Shown here: piece by piece, positions 37,974 to 46,711 of the stretch | How positions within the stretch are numbered: the first letter of the stretch is position 1 | Layout: each line of letters begins with the position of its first letter | NCBI RefSeq assembly: GCF_000422245.1 | Contig: NZ_ATHI01000005.1 | Span: 62,001-126,000, forward strand | From: Alkalidesulfovibrio alkalitolerans DSM 16529 | GTDB taxonomy: Bacteria > Desulfobacterota > Desulfovibrionia > Desulfovibrionales > Desulfovibrionaceae | DNA: 64,000 nucleotides | Reading direction: 5' to 3' | Program-made: the position numbers and the translations under genes | The notes under the pieces: generated by a model | What the model was told of the DNA's origin: nothing | The model's input: only the letters and a program-made list of their open reading frames with translations | Databases searched by the model: none

Positions 37974-39223
37974 AAAAGGGGGCGGACCTTGTCAGCCATA
38001 GCCCAGACAGTGTTCACGTAGGCCTGAGACTGATTGTAGCGATAGATGGCCCGGCGCTGTCGCGCAGAGTTCTGGCCGCCCGGCCGGAAACCGTGGGCCT
38101 TCAGGAAATTGGCCAGGCTGTGCACCGCGTCCTCCTCCACGAAGAGGTCGATCACGCCGTCGCCGTCGGCGTCGATGCCGTAGGCCTGCACGTTCGTGGG
38201 CATGAACTGGCAGATGCCGATGGCCCCGTAGACCGAGCCGGGGATGTCCAGCGGATCGCGGCCGCAGGCCTCGGCCACGTCGAGCAGCGCGGTCAACTCG
38301 GCATAGGCCCAGTCGGCCTTCTCGCCGGTGCGTTTGATGAGCCAGGGCATCTGGTCGGGCAGCACCGCGCGCCCCTCGAAGGAAGGAGCGAGATCGTCCC
38401 ATTCGCGCGTGGCGGCCATGCTGGCCAGGGCCAGGAAGGCGCTGTGCCTGCCCAAGACGGCCCCGAACACGGTCTCCACGTTCAGGATGCCCAGCGCCAC
38501 TTCCGGAGGCACACCGTAGCGCTTCTCGACCTCGCGGAACATGTCCTTCCTGGCCTTGTAGAAACGCACCGCCTCGTCCACGCGCTCGGGGGTGAGCGCG
38601 CTTCGATAGACGAGGTGGGGCGTGGCCGCAGTCGTCTTGGGCGGCGGCGGCACGGTGAAATTCGCGGGAGCCTTATCCTTTGTGCGCTCCAGGACGTCGA
38701 GCAGCGCCCATGACGGCCAGCCCGAAACCTGCAATCCGTGATGGGCCTGGAACGCGCGCACGGAGGCCATGGTCATGTCGCCCGGCTTGCCGTCCACGGG
38801 CCCGGGCTTCCAGCCCAGCGCATCGAGGCGCTTTTGGACCCTGGCGTACATCCAGTCGCGGTACTTGATCTCGTAGAGCGAGCGCATCTTGCGGCCCATG
38901 ACCGCGGCGTCGTAAACCGCATCGGGCCTTGCGAAAAGCCGCGTCAGGTTCTCGCGCGAGAAGCCGTCCCCGGCTAGACGCTCGATGAGCGGCTTCCAGT
39001 GGGGCGCTGGAGCCGCGGGTGCATCGAAAGGCGGAGTCGCCGACTCTTTCTTTTCGGGAGTCGTCTGTCCGGCAGGCGAGGCCAGAACCGGAGCGGCCAA
39101 AATCAGCGCCCCAAGCAGCCAGACGAACAGAAACAATCCAAAACGATGCGTCGCGAAACATTCGCATCGCACAGGGCGATATGCGGCGTTGCATGCCGTC
39201 ACGGCGACTTTCGGAGTGTGCAT
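37964..39223 (-). CDS. MltB-type lytic transglycosylase with internal peptidoglycan-binding domain
   Basis: A 419-residue exported murein hydrolase. A signal anchor follows a basic N-terminus (FLFVWLLGALILAAPVLASPA, about residues 31-51). After a start of the MltB domain (RDWMYARVQKRLD), a peptidoglycan-binding unit (PGPVDGKPGDMTMASVRAFQAHHGLQ) is placed before the catalytic half. The catalytic Glu is near residue 246 in LNVETVFGA, then GAIGICQFMPTN and a calcium-loop-like DADGDGVIDLF. The family cleaves the MurNAc-GlcNAc bond. ATG 39223 follows GGAG. A promoter with TATTAT lies upstream. Confidence 0.88.
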   Translation of the reverse strand: MHTPKVAVTACNAAYRPVRCECFATHRFGLFLFVWLLGALILAAPVLASPAGQTTPEKKESATPPFDAPAAPAPHWKPLIERLAGDGFSRENLTRLFARPDAVYDAAVMGRKMRSLYEIKYRDWMYARVQKRLDALGWKPGPVDGKPGDMTMASVRAFQAHHGLQVSGWPSWALLDVLERTKDKAPANFTVPPPPKTTAATPHLVYRSALTPERVDEAVRFYKARKDMFREVEKRYGVPPEVALGILNVETVFGAVLGRHSAFLALASMAATREWDDLAPSFEGRAVLPDQMPWLIKRTGEKADWAYAELTALLDVAEACGRDPLDIPGSVYGAIGICQFMPTNVQAYGIDADGDGVIDLFVEEDAVHSLANFLKAHGFRPGGQNSARQRRAIYRYNQSQAYVNTVWAMADKVRPLLGR

Positions 39224-39246
39224 GGCGGCTCCAGCTTTTTTGGTGT

Positions 39247-39274
39247 ATAATACAACAAGCCGGGCAAAACACAA
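39247..39274 (-). promoter_or_regulatory. Candidate promoter of the MltB-type gene
   Basis: On the minus strand TTGTGT (39274-39269), 16 bp, TATTAT (39252-39247). The -10 matches five of six positions. It lies in a short AT-rich island. Confidence 0.45.
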
Positions 39275-39375
39275 TACCCCTCACGCTACATCGAGAAAAA
39301 TCGATGCACACGTGACATTATGTAACGATGGCACACCGCAGCGTGCCGGACCGACGCAGCGCGGCGCGCGGCGCA

Positions 39376-40152
39376 TCACTCCACAGCCTCGCCGCAGTCG
39401 TCGCGGCGCTGTGTGCGGCCATTGTCTCTATCCACCGGCATAAAAGCCCCTTCCAGATCGCAGGGAAGGTATTCAAAAGCGCGGCAGTGAGACCGCTCGG
39501 CGTGATCGCGAGAATACGGAAATGAACGGCATTTGAACGGCCGGTGCTCGTAGATGGCGCAGCCGCGTCCCTGCCCGCCCGGCAGGCTGCGCAGCCATGG
39601 GCAGCGTTTGAAGTGCTTGCCGTTCTTCGGATTCTTCCAGGCCGTGTAGAGGGTATAGCCGCCGCGCTCCTCCACGCCCACCAGGCGCAGGATGCGATAA
39701 AGGCCCAGTTCGCGCCAAGCCGCGACCTCCTCGTAGCTCACCCGTCCCCTGAAGGCGTCAGACATGGACTCGCAACACACGCCGCACAGTCGGCAGGCGA
39801 AACCGGCAGGCGGCATGACCGCGATCTGCGCCACCTGCGCGGCCAGCGCCTCGTCCGGAACACCGAGCAGCACGGAGGCCGAGGCGAGCGCGGCCTGAAG
39901 GTCGGCCGCACGGTCGCGCGAGAGATGGTGGTAGTGTGGATTGGGATAGCGCACCTCGCCCGGCAGGCCCTCGCGGCTGCACACTGTCCAGACCACGTTG
40001 TCACGGGGATCGCAGACGTCGCGCACAAAAAAACCGCGTTTGAGCAGGTACTTCTCCAGAAGCGACAGGCTCGGTCCGCTTACGGCGGAAAGCCGAGCCG
40101 AATCAGTGGTAGTGGTGGTCTGGGCCTGCGGCCCCTTTGCATCGAAAATCAT
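39376..40152 (-). CDS. YkgJ-type cysteine-cluster protein (putative Zn/Fe chelation)
   Basis: A 258-residue protein with the CxxCxxCC cluster (CRLCGVCC) near residue 120 and further cysteines (RCPWLR, GCAIYEHRPFKCRSFPYS, HCRAF) that match the CxxCxxCC family thought to bind zinc or iron-sulfur. ATG 40152 follows GGGGAGG; the residues before it were rejected. The C-terminus is acidic. Function of the family is not settled. No membrane segment is seen. Confidence 0.8.
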   Translation of the reverse strand: MIFDAKGPQAQTTTTTDSARLSAVSGPSLSLLEKYLLKRGFFVRDVCDPRDNVVWTVCSREGLPGEVRYPNPHYHHLSRDRAADLQAALASASVLLGVPDEALAAQVAQIAVMPPAGFACRLCGVCCESMSDAFRGRVSYEEVAAWRELGLYRILRLVGVEERGGYTLYTAWKNPKNGKHFKRCPWLRSLPGGQGRGCAIYEHRPFKCRSFPYSRDHAERSHCRAFEYLPCDLEGAFMPVDRDNGRTQRRDDCGEAVE

Positions 40153-40584
40153 GATCGCCTCCCCGGCTGCGCGCATGATGAACATGACAAACGGCGCGCC
40201 ACGCTCCGCGCCGCAAAGGCGGCCCGGTCGTGGACGAATGAAGGGAGGCGGGGAATCAGGGATGTCGCTGGGGTTCGTCTCGCACAGGAATCATGGAGCA
40301 TGCTCCGCACGAACAGGGTTGGGTTTGCCGACGGCCTGAGACGGGATTTGCCGACAACCTCGACCAGGCGAAATGCCCGGCAGGGACGGTAATAGTGCCG
40401 AACGTTCCGGACGGCAAGAGGGGCGGCCTTCTTTTCCGGGCGGCGGGCAGACACGGCCCGACGGTTCACTCTCCAAATTGACAGCGGCCAATTGCAAGGC
40501 TAGGCAGGGACAGTGGAAAACATCCCGCGTTCAGCCGGAACCAGAACCGATCCGCCGCCCGCGCGCGGCGCACAGGGGGAAGCG
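40153..40584. other. 432-bp divergent intergenic region between the cysteine-cluster gene and trpB2
   Basis: No gene was called. It contains a perfect 12-bp palindrome GGAGCATGCTCC (40295-40306), a 9-bp direct repeat TTTGCCGAC at 40324-40332 and 40347-40355 (23 bp apart), and a TTGACA element (40478-40483) near trpB2. No tryptophan-rich leader peptide or T-box stem is visible. Confidence 0.55.
40478..40506 (+). promoter_or_regulatory. Weak candidate promoter of trpB2
   Basis: Perfect TTGACA (40478-40483) with a 17-bp spacer to TAGGCA (40501-40506). The -10 is poor, so an activator might be needed if this is real. Confidence 0.25.
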
Positions 40585-41940
40585 ATGTCAGACGAGACCA
40601 AGATCATCCTGCCCGAGAGCGAACTGCCCACGGCTTGGTACAACGTCTTGCCCGATCTGCCCACGCCCCTGCCGCCGCCCCTGGACCCGCAGACCCACAA
40701 GCCGGTGAGCCCGGACATGCTTTCCGCCATCTTCCCGCCCGCGCTCATCGAGCAGGAGATGTCCCAGGAGCGCTGGATTCCCATTCCCGAGGAAGTGCGC
40801 GAGATATACAAGCTCTGGCGGCCCTCGCCGCTGGTGCGCGCCCATCGCCTGGAGAAGGCGCTGGGCACCAGGGCCCGCATCTACTACAAGAACGAGTCGG
40901 TCTCGCCCGCTGGCTCGCACAAGCCCAACACCTCCGTGCCCCAGGCCTATTACAACATGAAGGCCGGAACGAGGCGCCTAGCCACCGAGACCGGGGCCGG
41001 GCAGTGGGGCACGGCCCTGTCCTTCGCCTGCCAGATGTTCGGCATGGCCTGCACCGTGTACATGGTCCGGGTGAGCTACGACGCCAAGCCCTATCGCGGC
41101 ATCCTCATCCGCACCTACGGGGCCGAGGTCTTCCCCTCGCCTTCCGACAAGACCCAGGCGGGCCGCGCGGCCCTGGTCGAGAATCCGGACAATCCCGGCT
41201 CGCTCGGCCTCGCCATCTCCGAGGCCGTGGAGGACGCGGCCACGCACGCCGACACCAACTATGCGCTGGGCAGCGTGCTCAACCACGTGATCTTGCACCA
41301 GACCGTCACCGGCCTGGAGACGAAGAAACAGCTCGCCATGGTCGGCGAGACGCCGGACGTGCTCATCGGCTGCGTCGGCGGCGGCAGCAACTTCGGCGGC
41401 CTGGTCTGCCCGTTCGTGCCCGACAAGCTGGCGGGCTCGAAGGTGCGTTTCGTGGCGGCCGAGCCGCAGGCCTGCCCGACCCTGACCAGGGGCGAGTATC
41501 GCTACGACTACGGCGACGTGGCCGGGCTTACGCCGCTGCTCAAGATGCACACCCTGGGGCACGGGTTTTATCCTCCGGCCATCCACGCCGGGGGGCTTCG
41601 CTACCACGGCGACGCGCCCATCGTCTGCTCGCTGGCCAAGGACGGGCTGGTGGAGGCCAAGGCCTACTACCAGAAGGAGGTCTTCGAGGCGGGCCGGATA
41701 TTCCTGCAAAGCGAGGGGTTCCTTCCCGCGCCCGAGACCACCCACGCCATCGCGGCGGCCATCGAGGAGGCGCGGGACGCGCCCGAGGGCAAGGTCATCG
41801 TGCTCCTCTACTCGGGGCACGGGATGCTCGACCTGGCGGCCTACGACGCCTACCTGCGCGGCGACCTGGAGAACTACGCCTACCCCGACGCGGCGATCAA
41901 AAAGGCCCTGGAGTCCTGCCCCAAGGTGGATGGATTCTAG
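40585..41940 (+). CDS. trpB: Tryptophan synthase beta-like protein, TrpB2 type
   Basis: A 451-residue PLP enzyme that joins indole and serine. The PLP lysine is Lys113 in [11 protein letters not shown], followed by [15 protein letters not shown] and the phosphate loop [11 protein letters not shown]. The long N-terminal extension with [13 protein letters not shown] and the motif HAGGLRYHG are marks of the TrpB2 branch, which lacks the TrpA-contact region and acts alone. No trpA or other trp gene is near, consistent with TrpB2. ATG 40585 follows GGGGGA. Confidence 0.9.
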   Translation: MSDETKIILPESELPTAWYNVLPDLPTPLPPPLDPQTHKPVSPDMLSAIFPPALIEQEMSQERWIPIPEEVREIYKLWRPSPLVRAHRLEKALGTRARIYYKNESVSPAGSHKPNTSVPQAYYNMKAGTRRLATETGAGQWGTALSFACQMFGMACTVYMVRVSYDAKPYRGILIRTYGAEVFPSPSDKTQAGRAALVENPDNPGSLGLAISEAVEDAATHADTNYALGSVLNHVILHQTVTGLETKKQLAMVGETPDVLIGCVGGGSNFGGLVCPFVPDKLAGSKVRFVAAEPQACPTLTRGEYRYDYGDVAGLTPLLKMHTLGHGFYPPAIHAGGLRYHGDAPIVCSLAKDGLVEAKAYYQKEVFEAGRIFLQSEGFLPAPETTHAIAAAIEEARDAPEGKVIVLLYSGHGMLDLAAYDAYLRGDLENYAYPDAAIKKALESCPKVDGF

Positions 41941-42045
41941 CGGGCCGCTTGCGCAGCCTCACCTGCGGCGCTGTCGCGAAAACCCATGTCCGGCGCGTAT
42001 CGAAAGCATGCGCACTGGCCTGGGTTTTCGCGCGCATTGTGCCTC
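41941..42045 (+). repeat. Dispersed palindromic element, copy K (diverged)
   Basis: It starts on the base after the trpB2 TAG with CGGGCCGCTTGCGCAGCCTC. The first arm CACCTGCGGCGCTGTCGCGAAAA follows, then a tip-like GCGCGTAT...CATGCGC and a shortened second arm. Right terminal repeat is not recognisable. Confidence 0.5.
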
Positions 42046-42049
42046 CACG

Positions 42050-42070
42050 TGTGTCTCCAGTGGAGACACA
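42050..42070. terminator. Shared hairpin between trpB2 and tRNA-Ser
   Basis: A perfect 9-bp stem TGTGTCTCC (42050-42058) with GGAGACACA (42062-42070) and a 3-base loop. The convergent genes on both sides could both use it. A GGTTTTGCACC follows on the plus strand but it is not a clean U tract. Confidence 0.45.
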
Positions 42071-42122
42071 GCCGCACTGGGCCACGGTTTTGCACCATGA
42101 TTCCGGATGATTAACTAAGACT

Positions 42123-42212
42123 TGGCGGAGGGAGAGGGATTCGAACCCCCGGACCCCTTGCGGAGCCAACGGTTTTCAAGACCGCCGCAATCGACCGCTC
42201 TGCCATCCCTCC
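42123..42212 (-). tRNA. tRNA-Ser (anticodon UGA)
   Basis: A 90-base cloverleaf with a long variable arm on the minus strand. Acceptor GGAGGGA (42212-42206) pairs with TCCCTCC (42133-42127), then G and an encoded CCA. The anticodon loop is CTTGAAA, giving UGA. The T loop is GGTTCGAATCC. Confidence 0.95.
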
Positions 42213-42573
42213 GCGGGAAAGGGGTAAGTTGTTTACGGCAATCCCCCCCGTAAGGCAAGGGCAGCAGGGGAAAGCCCCGGCCGCCCGAACCCGCCAGCGA
42301 CGAAGAGCCCGGCGTCCGGCGCGATGACGGAAAGCCCTGCTCGGACTCGTCCGGCCCCGCCAGCGCCCGACTTTCCGGCAATGCGCCCTTCCGGCAACGC
42401 CGACCGCTTCTCCTGCTGCCTGGCAGGTTCCTTGAACCATACCGCTAGGCAGACTGTTCAAAAAGCATCAGCCGCAAGGCGCAAGCGAATTCGCGTCCGC
42501 CGCGTATCACACGCATGCGCGAAGGCCAGGATTCTTCGCGCCAGCGCCCCGGATGGCGCACTGGGGCGGTCTG
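42213..42573. other. 361-bp intergenic region between tRNA-Ser and mtnA
   Basis: No gene was found. The mtnA-proximal part is repeat copy F (42449-42573). The rest is GC-rich with several short repeats of CCGGCAA/CGCCGG type, and no clear promoter for the tRNA was identified. Confidence 0.5.
42449..42573 (-). repeat. Dispersed palindromic element, copy F
   Basis: Minus copy directly after the mtnA stop (CTA at 42574-42576). The left end is GCAGACTGTTCAAAAAGC and the right end GGCGCACTGGGGCGGTCTG. Tip is CGCGTAT with ATGCGCG. Arms are recognisable (GCAAGGCGCAAGCG; TTCGCGCCAGCGCCCCGGATG) but diverged. Confidence 0.75.
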
Positions 42574-43635
42574 CTACCGCTTTTGCCCGATGACCTTGGC
42601 GATGGACTCCGTGTAGGGCGGGGTCAGCACGCCCTTCTCCGTGATGATGCCCGCGATCAGTTCCGCCGGGGTCACGTCGAAGGCGAAGTTGTAGACCTTC
42701 ACGCCCACCGGGGTGATGGACGACTCGCCCGTGGGGTGCGTGACCTCGCGCGGGGTGCGCTCCTCGATGGGAATCTGCTCGCCCGTTGCGCAGCGCAGGT
42801 CGAAGGTGGACGAGGGCGCGGCCACGTAGAACGGGATGCCGTGCGCCTTGGCCAGCAGCGCCACGCCGTAGGTGCCGATCTTGTTGGCCGCGTCGCCGTT
42901 GGCCGCGATGCGGTCCGCGCCGACCACCACCTTGTCCACCAGCCCTTTCTTCATCAGCAGCGCGCAGGCGTTGTCGCAGGCCACGGTCACGTCCACGCCG
43001 CACTTGTCGAGCTCGTAGGCGGTCAGCCGCGCGCCCTGCAAAAAGGGCCTGGTCTCGTTGGCCACCACCGTGATCTTCTTGCCCTGCTCCACGGCCGAAT
43101 AGATCACGCCCACGGCCGTGCCCCAGCCCGCCGTGGCCAGCGCGCCCGCGTTGCAGTGCGTCATCACCCGGTCGCCGTCGGCGAGCAGGTTCGCGCCGTG
43201 CGCACCCATGGCCTTGTTGGTCTCCTCGTCCTCGCGCTGCATGGCCTTGGCCTTGTCCAGCCAGACAGTGGCCAGCGCGGGCAGGCCGATGCCCGGCCGC
43301 TCCGCCCACATGGATTCGAGCAGTTCCACGGCCCAGCGCAGGTTCACGGCCGTGGGCCGGGCGTTTCGCAGGGTGTCGAGCCTGGCCCGGAGCGATTCCG
43401 CCCAGGGGAGCAGCCCGTCGGTCTCGCGCAGCGTCTCGCGCGCGCAGAAATAGCAGCCGTAGGCGGCCGTGACGCCGATGGCGGGCGCGCCGCGGATGAC
43501 CATCTCCTGCAGCGCGTAGACCGTGGTCGCAAGGTCGCGCACCTCGTACCAGTCCTCGCGGCAGGGCAGGTAGCGCTGGTCCAGGAGCATCAGCCGATCG
43601 GCGTCGTGTTCGAAGCGGATGTGCGTGTTGAGCAT
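42574..43635 (-). CDS. mtnA: S-methyl-5-thioribose-1-phosphate isomerase
   Basis: A 353-residue eIF2B-like isomerase of methionine salvage, converting methylthioribose 1-phosphate to methylthioribulose 1-phosphate. The catalytic Cys is near residue 158 in [12 protein letters not shown] and the Asp near 240 in [36 protein letters not shown] is the N-terminal signature. The other mtn genes are not in the window. AAGGGGA precedes the start. Confidence 0.93.
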   Translation of the reverse strand: MLNTHIRFEHDADRLMLLDQRYLPCREDWYEVRDLATTVYALQEMVIRGAPAIGVTAAYGCYFCARETLRETDGLLPWAESLRARLDTLRNARPTAVNLRWAVELLESMWAERPGIGLPALATVWLDKAKAMQREDEETNKAMGAHGANLLADGDRVMTHCNAGALATAGWGTAVGVIYSAVEQGKKITVVANETRPFLQGARLTAYELDKCGVDVTVACDNACALLMKKGLVDKVVVGADRIAANGDAANKIGTYGVALLAKAHGIPFYVAAPSSTFDLRCATGEQIPIEERTPREVTHPTGESSITPVGVKVYNFAFDVTPAELIAGIITEKGVLTPPYTESIAKVIGQKR

Positions 43636-43678
43636 CGAAGAAATCCCCTTAAGAGGCTGTTGAAAAACTCGTTTTTTG

Positions 43679-43802
43679 CAGGCCGGTCAAAAAGTTTCAG
43701 ATGCAAGGCGCAAGAAAAGTTCAAGGCCGACGCGTAGTTGAAATACGCGAGGGTTTGAGCTTTTCGCGGCAACGCGGCAGATGAGACTTTTTCACCGGCC
43801 TG
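43679..43802 (-). repeat. Dispersed palindromic element, copy G (near-consensus)
   Basis: It has perfect 9-bp ends CAGGCCGGT (43679-43687) and ACCGGCCTG (43794-43802), directly after the stop of the flavoprotein gene. Tip CGCGTA...TACGCG. Arms are intact (CAGATGCAAGGCGCAAGAAAAG; TTTTCGCGGCAACGCGGCAG). A truncated plus-type end, GGCTGTTGAAAAACTCG, lies at 43655-43671, so an older copy may be nested beside it. Confidence 0.88.
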
Positions 43803-44906
43803 TTAGCCCTTGCATCGGGCGGCGATTTCGTCGGCCACGGCCACGCCGTCGCGCACCGCGGTGAAGATGATGTTCGGATGGCGGTTCTCGCTGATGGCTC
43901 CGGCCTCGAAGACGCCCATGTAGACGGGGCTGATGGCTCCGCCGATGGCGAAGACGCCCTTTTGGCTCGTCTCCAGCGACTGGTTCAGAAGGATCAGTTC
44001 CGAGCCCTCCTTGCCGATCTTGCAGATGCCCTCGGTGCAGGTGATCATCTGCAGCCCGAGCTTGCGGAAGACCGGCGCGGGCCCCTGCGAGCCGATGCAG
44101 GCGATGACGTTCTTCATGGGGAAGGACAGGCTTTGCAGGATGTAGACGCCGCCGTCGAGGTGCATCTTCTGGGTCTGCACCACGAGGCGTTCGATGCCGT
44201 CCTCGTCCACCTCGCCGAGCTTGGGCACGGCGTTGTGCAGGATCTTGATGTTGCCGCCGAGCAGGATCTCCTCGCCCATGTCGCGGGCCACGTCCTTTTG
44301 CACGCGCATGGTCGTGCGGCGGTGCCCCCAATAGACCGGCGTGGGGTCGTTGTTGGCGCGCTTGAAGCGCGAGAGCACGGCCACGATGTCGGCCGCGGTG
44401 CTGCCGCCGCCAAGCACCAGGGTGGGCGCGCCAAGAAAATCCTCGGGGTTCTCCAGGTTGCGGGCCACGGTCTTGGCCTCGCCGTACACGCCAAGCTCCA
44501 CCGGGATGTTGCTGCCGAAGGCCAGGACCACGTACCTGGCGTGCACCGCGCCCGAGTCCAGGGTCACGGCGAAGCCGTCCTTCTCGCGCGCAAGTCCCTT
44601 GAACTCATCGCCCAGGCGGATGGGAATGCCCGTCTCGTCCACGAAGGCCTCGATGCGCGCCAGAAACTCCTCCAGGTCTTCCTTTTCGCCCTGAGGGCGC
44701 ATCTGGGGGATGGCGAACTCGTCCTCCGTTCCCTTGGGCGTGGTGGGGTACACCCCCTTGCCCTTGGGATAGGTGTCGCGGATGCCTTGCAAAATCCGCC
44801 TGCCCTTTTCAGCGACAAGGCAGGAAAGGCCATGACGGATTGCCTGCGCGGCGCAGGCCAGTCCGCCCGGACCGGCTCCGATGATGGCGATGTCCACAGT
44901 GTTCAT
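43803..44906 (-). CDS. FAD/NAD(P)-dependent oxidoreductase without CxxC motif
   Basis: A 367-residue flavoprotein of the thioredoxin-reductase fold. FAD motif IIGAGPGGLACAAQA is at residues 7-21 and the NAD(P)-binding LVLGGGSTAADIVAVLSRF near 155-180. FAIGGAISPVYMG matches the C-terminal FAD contact. The redox CxxC of thioredoxin reductase is absent, so it resembles the YpdA/ferredoxin-NADP-reductase-type-2 branch; the substrate is unknown. ATG 44906 follows AAGGAG. The gene ends exactly at repeat copy G, and copy H lies upstream. Confidence 0.85.
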   Translation of the reverse strand: MNTVDIAIIGAGPGGLACAAQAIRHGLSCLVAEKGRRILQGIRDTYPKGKGVYPTTPKGTEDEFAIPQMRPQGEKEDLEEFLARIEAFVDETGIPIRLGDEFKGLAREKDGFAVTLDSGAVHARYVVLAFGSNIPVELGVYGEAKTVARNLENPEDFLGAPTLVLGGGSTAADIVAVLSRFKRANNDPTPVYWGHRRTTMRVQKDVARDMGEEILLGGNIKILHNAVPKLGEVDEDGIERLVVQTQKMHLDGGVYILQSLSFPMKNVIACIGSQGPAPVFRKLGLQMITCTEGICKIGKEGSELILLNQSLETSQKGVFAIGGAISPVYMGVFEAGAISENRHPNIIFTAVRDGVAVADEIAARCKG

Positions 44907-44951
44907 GGCTTTCTCCTTGCCCAGCACGTTGTCAAAACAAACATCGCTGCA

Positions 44952-45075
44952 CAGACCGCTCAAAAAGCGCCAGACGCAAGGCGCAAGAAAAGTTCAAGGC
45001 CGAAGCGGATTCCAAATACGCGAGGGTTTGAACTTTTCGCGGCAACGCAGCAGATGGCGCTTTTTGAGCGGTCTG
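44952..45075 (-). repeat. Dispersed palindromic element, copy H (longest perfect ends)
   Basis: Ends are a perfect 21-bp inverted repeat, 44952-44972 against 45055-45075, which contains CAGACCGCT, AAAAA and GCGCCA. It starts on the base after the gatB stop. Between them are CAAGGCGCAAGAAAAGTTCAA and TTCGCGGCAACGCAG arms; the tip is altered (GCGGATT against AATACGC). The T5 within the 21-bp arm would follow a GC-rich stem on either strand. Confidence 0.9.
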
Positions 45076-46512
45076 CTAGCTTTTGCCGAGCTTCGCGGCC
45101 AACAACTCGTTCACCAGCTTGGGGTTGGCCTGCCCCTTGGTCTTCTTCATGATCTGGCCGACGAAAAAGCCCGTCAGCTTGGTCTCGCCGCCCCTAAAGC
45201 GCTCGGCCTCCTTGGGGTTCTCGGCGATGACCGCGTCCACCACGGCGTCGAGTTCACCCGAGTCCGATATCTGGACCAGCCCCTTCTCGGCTACATACGT
45301 CTCGGGGTCCGCGCCGCCCGTCACGAGATCGCCGAAGATCTGCTTGCCGATCTTGCCGCTGATGGCCCCGGACTCCACGAGCTTGACGAGCTTGGCCAGA
45401 TGCCGCGGCGTGAGCTTGCACCCCTTAAGGCTCTGGTCACAATCCTTGAGCTCGCGCAAAAGCTCGCTGAGCATCCAGTTGGCGATCTTCTTGGGCTCGG
45501 GATAGGTCGCGGCGGCGGCCTCGAAATAGTCGGCCAGGTCTCGCTCGGCCGTGAGCAGGGCCGCGTCGCTCGCGCCAAGGCCGTACTGGGCCATGAAGCG
45601 CTCGCGCTTGGCCTTGGGCAACTCGGGCAGTTCCGAACGCCAACGGTCGAGCACAACCTCGTCCACGAGCACGGGCAGAAGGTCCGGGTCGGGAAAATAG
45701 CGGTAGTCGTGGGCCTCTTCCTTGCCGCGCATGGACTGCGTCACGCCCTTGTTCGCGTCGAACAGCCGCGTTTCCTGCACGATCGACTCGCCGTCCTCGA
45801 TGCAGTCGATGTGCCGACTGATCTCGTAGTCGATGGCCCGTTGCACGTTGCGAAACGAGTTGACGTTCTTGATCTCCGTACGCACGCCGAAAGCGGTCTC
45901 GCCCTTCAGGCGCACCGAGACGTTGGCGTCGCAGCGGAAGGAGCCCTCCTCCATGTTGCCGTCGCAGATCCCCAGGTAGACGAGGATGGCGCGCAGTTCC
46001 TTCAGGTAGGCCACGGCCTCCTCGGAGGAACGCAGGTCCGGCTCGGAAACGATCTCGATGAGCGGCACGCCGCAGCGATTGAGGTCCACGAAGCTTCGGT
46101 TCTCCACGGCGGAGTGGATGTTCTTGCCCGCGTCCTCCTCCATGTGGATGCGCGTCACGCCGATGACCTTGCGCTCGCCGCCCGCCTCGATTTCCACGCG
46201 GCCGCGCTCGCACAGCGGCTGCTCGTACTGGCTGATCTGATAGGCCTTGGGCAGGTCGGGGTAGAAATAGTTCTTGCGCGCGAAGATGCTCTTCAGGTTG
46301 ACCATGGCCTCGATGGCCATGGCCATCTTGCAGGCGTACTCCAGGGCGCGCTCGTTCATCACCGGCAGCACGCCTGGCATGCCCGCGCAGACCGGGCAGA
46401 CGTTGGTGTTGGGCTCGTCGCCGAAGCGCGTGGCGCAGGCGCAGAATAGCTTGGTGTTGGTCGTGAGTTGGGCGTGAACCTCAAGCCCGATGACGGCTTC
46501 GTATTGTGCCAT
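45076..46512 (-). CDS. gatB: Asp-tRNA(Asn)/Glu-tRNA(Gln) amidotransferase subunit B
   Basis: A 478-residue subunit of GatCAB that corrects mischarged Glu-tRNA(Gln) and Asp-tRNA(Asn). The start [16 protein letters not shown] and motif [15 protein letters not shown] (zinc site CxxC) are diagnostic, with [25 protein letters not shown] and [17 protein letters not shown]. The C-terminal YqeY-like tail ([23 protein letters not shown]) is present. ATG 46512 is preferred over an upstream in-frame extension because AAGGATG is just upstream and homologues begin here. gatA and gatC are not in the window. Confidence 0.96.
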   Translation of the reverse strand: MAQYEAVIGLEVHAQLTTNTKLFCACATRFGDEPNTNVCPVCAGMPGVLPVMNERALEYACKMAMAIEAMVNLKSIFARKNYFYPDLPKAYQISQYEQPLCERGRVEIEAGGERKVIGVTRIHMEEDAGKNIHSAVENRSFVDLNRCGVPLIEIVSEPDLRSSEEAVAYLKELRAILVYLGICDGNMEEGSFRCDANVSVRLKGETAFGVRTEIKNVNSFRNVQRAIDYEISRHIDCIEDGESIVQETRLFDANKGVTQSMRGKEEAHDYRYFPDPDLLPVLVDEVVLDRWRSELPELPKAKRERFMAQYGLGASDAALLTAERDLADYFEAAAATYPEPKKIANWMLSELLRELKDCDQSLKGCKLTPRHLAKLVKLVESGAISGKIGKQIFGDLVTGGADPETYVAEKGLVQISDSGELDAVVDAVIAENPKEAERFRGGETKLTGFFVGQIMKKTKGQANPKLVNELLAAKLGKS

Positions 46513-46640
46513 GCGTGAACATCCTTCTCGGGAAAATGGCGGGACGCACCGGCCCCAAGACGTGACTATAGCCCCACGGCGACGCCGGGGCAAGGCCGCC
46601 TCCCCGGGGCGGCCATCAGCCTGATGAAAAACACCGCGGG

Positions 46641-46711
46641 GCGGACTGTCCGAAAATCTCCAGGGGCGGCGCCTTGGCGGCAACGCCGCAGATGGCGCCT
46701 TTCACAGACTG
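46641..46711 (-). repeat. Dispersed palindromic element, copy I (short)
   Basis: A 71-bp copy lacking most of the second arm. Left end CGGACTGTCCGAAAA, right end GGCGCCTTTCACAGACTG abutting the stop of the DUF4254-like gene. The first arm GGCGGCAACGCCGCAGATGG is kept. Confidence 0.65.

Noticed and set aside
40293-40481. Leader peptide for attenuation of trpB2
   Set aside because: The 62-codon frame has a single tryptophan and no alternative terminator pair follows it.
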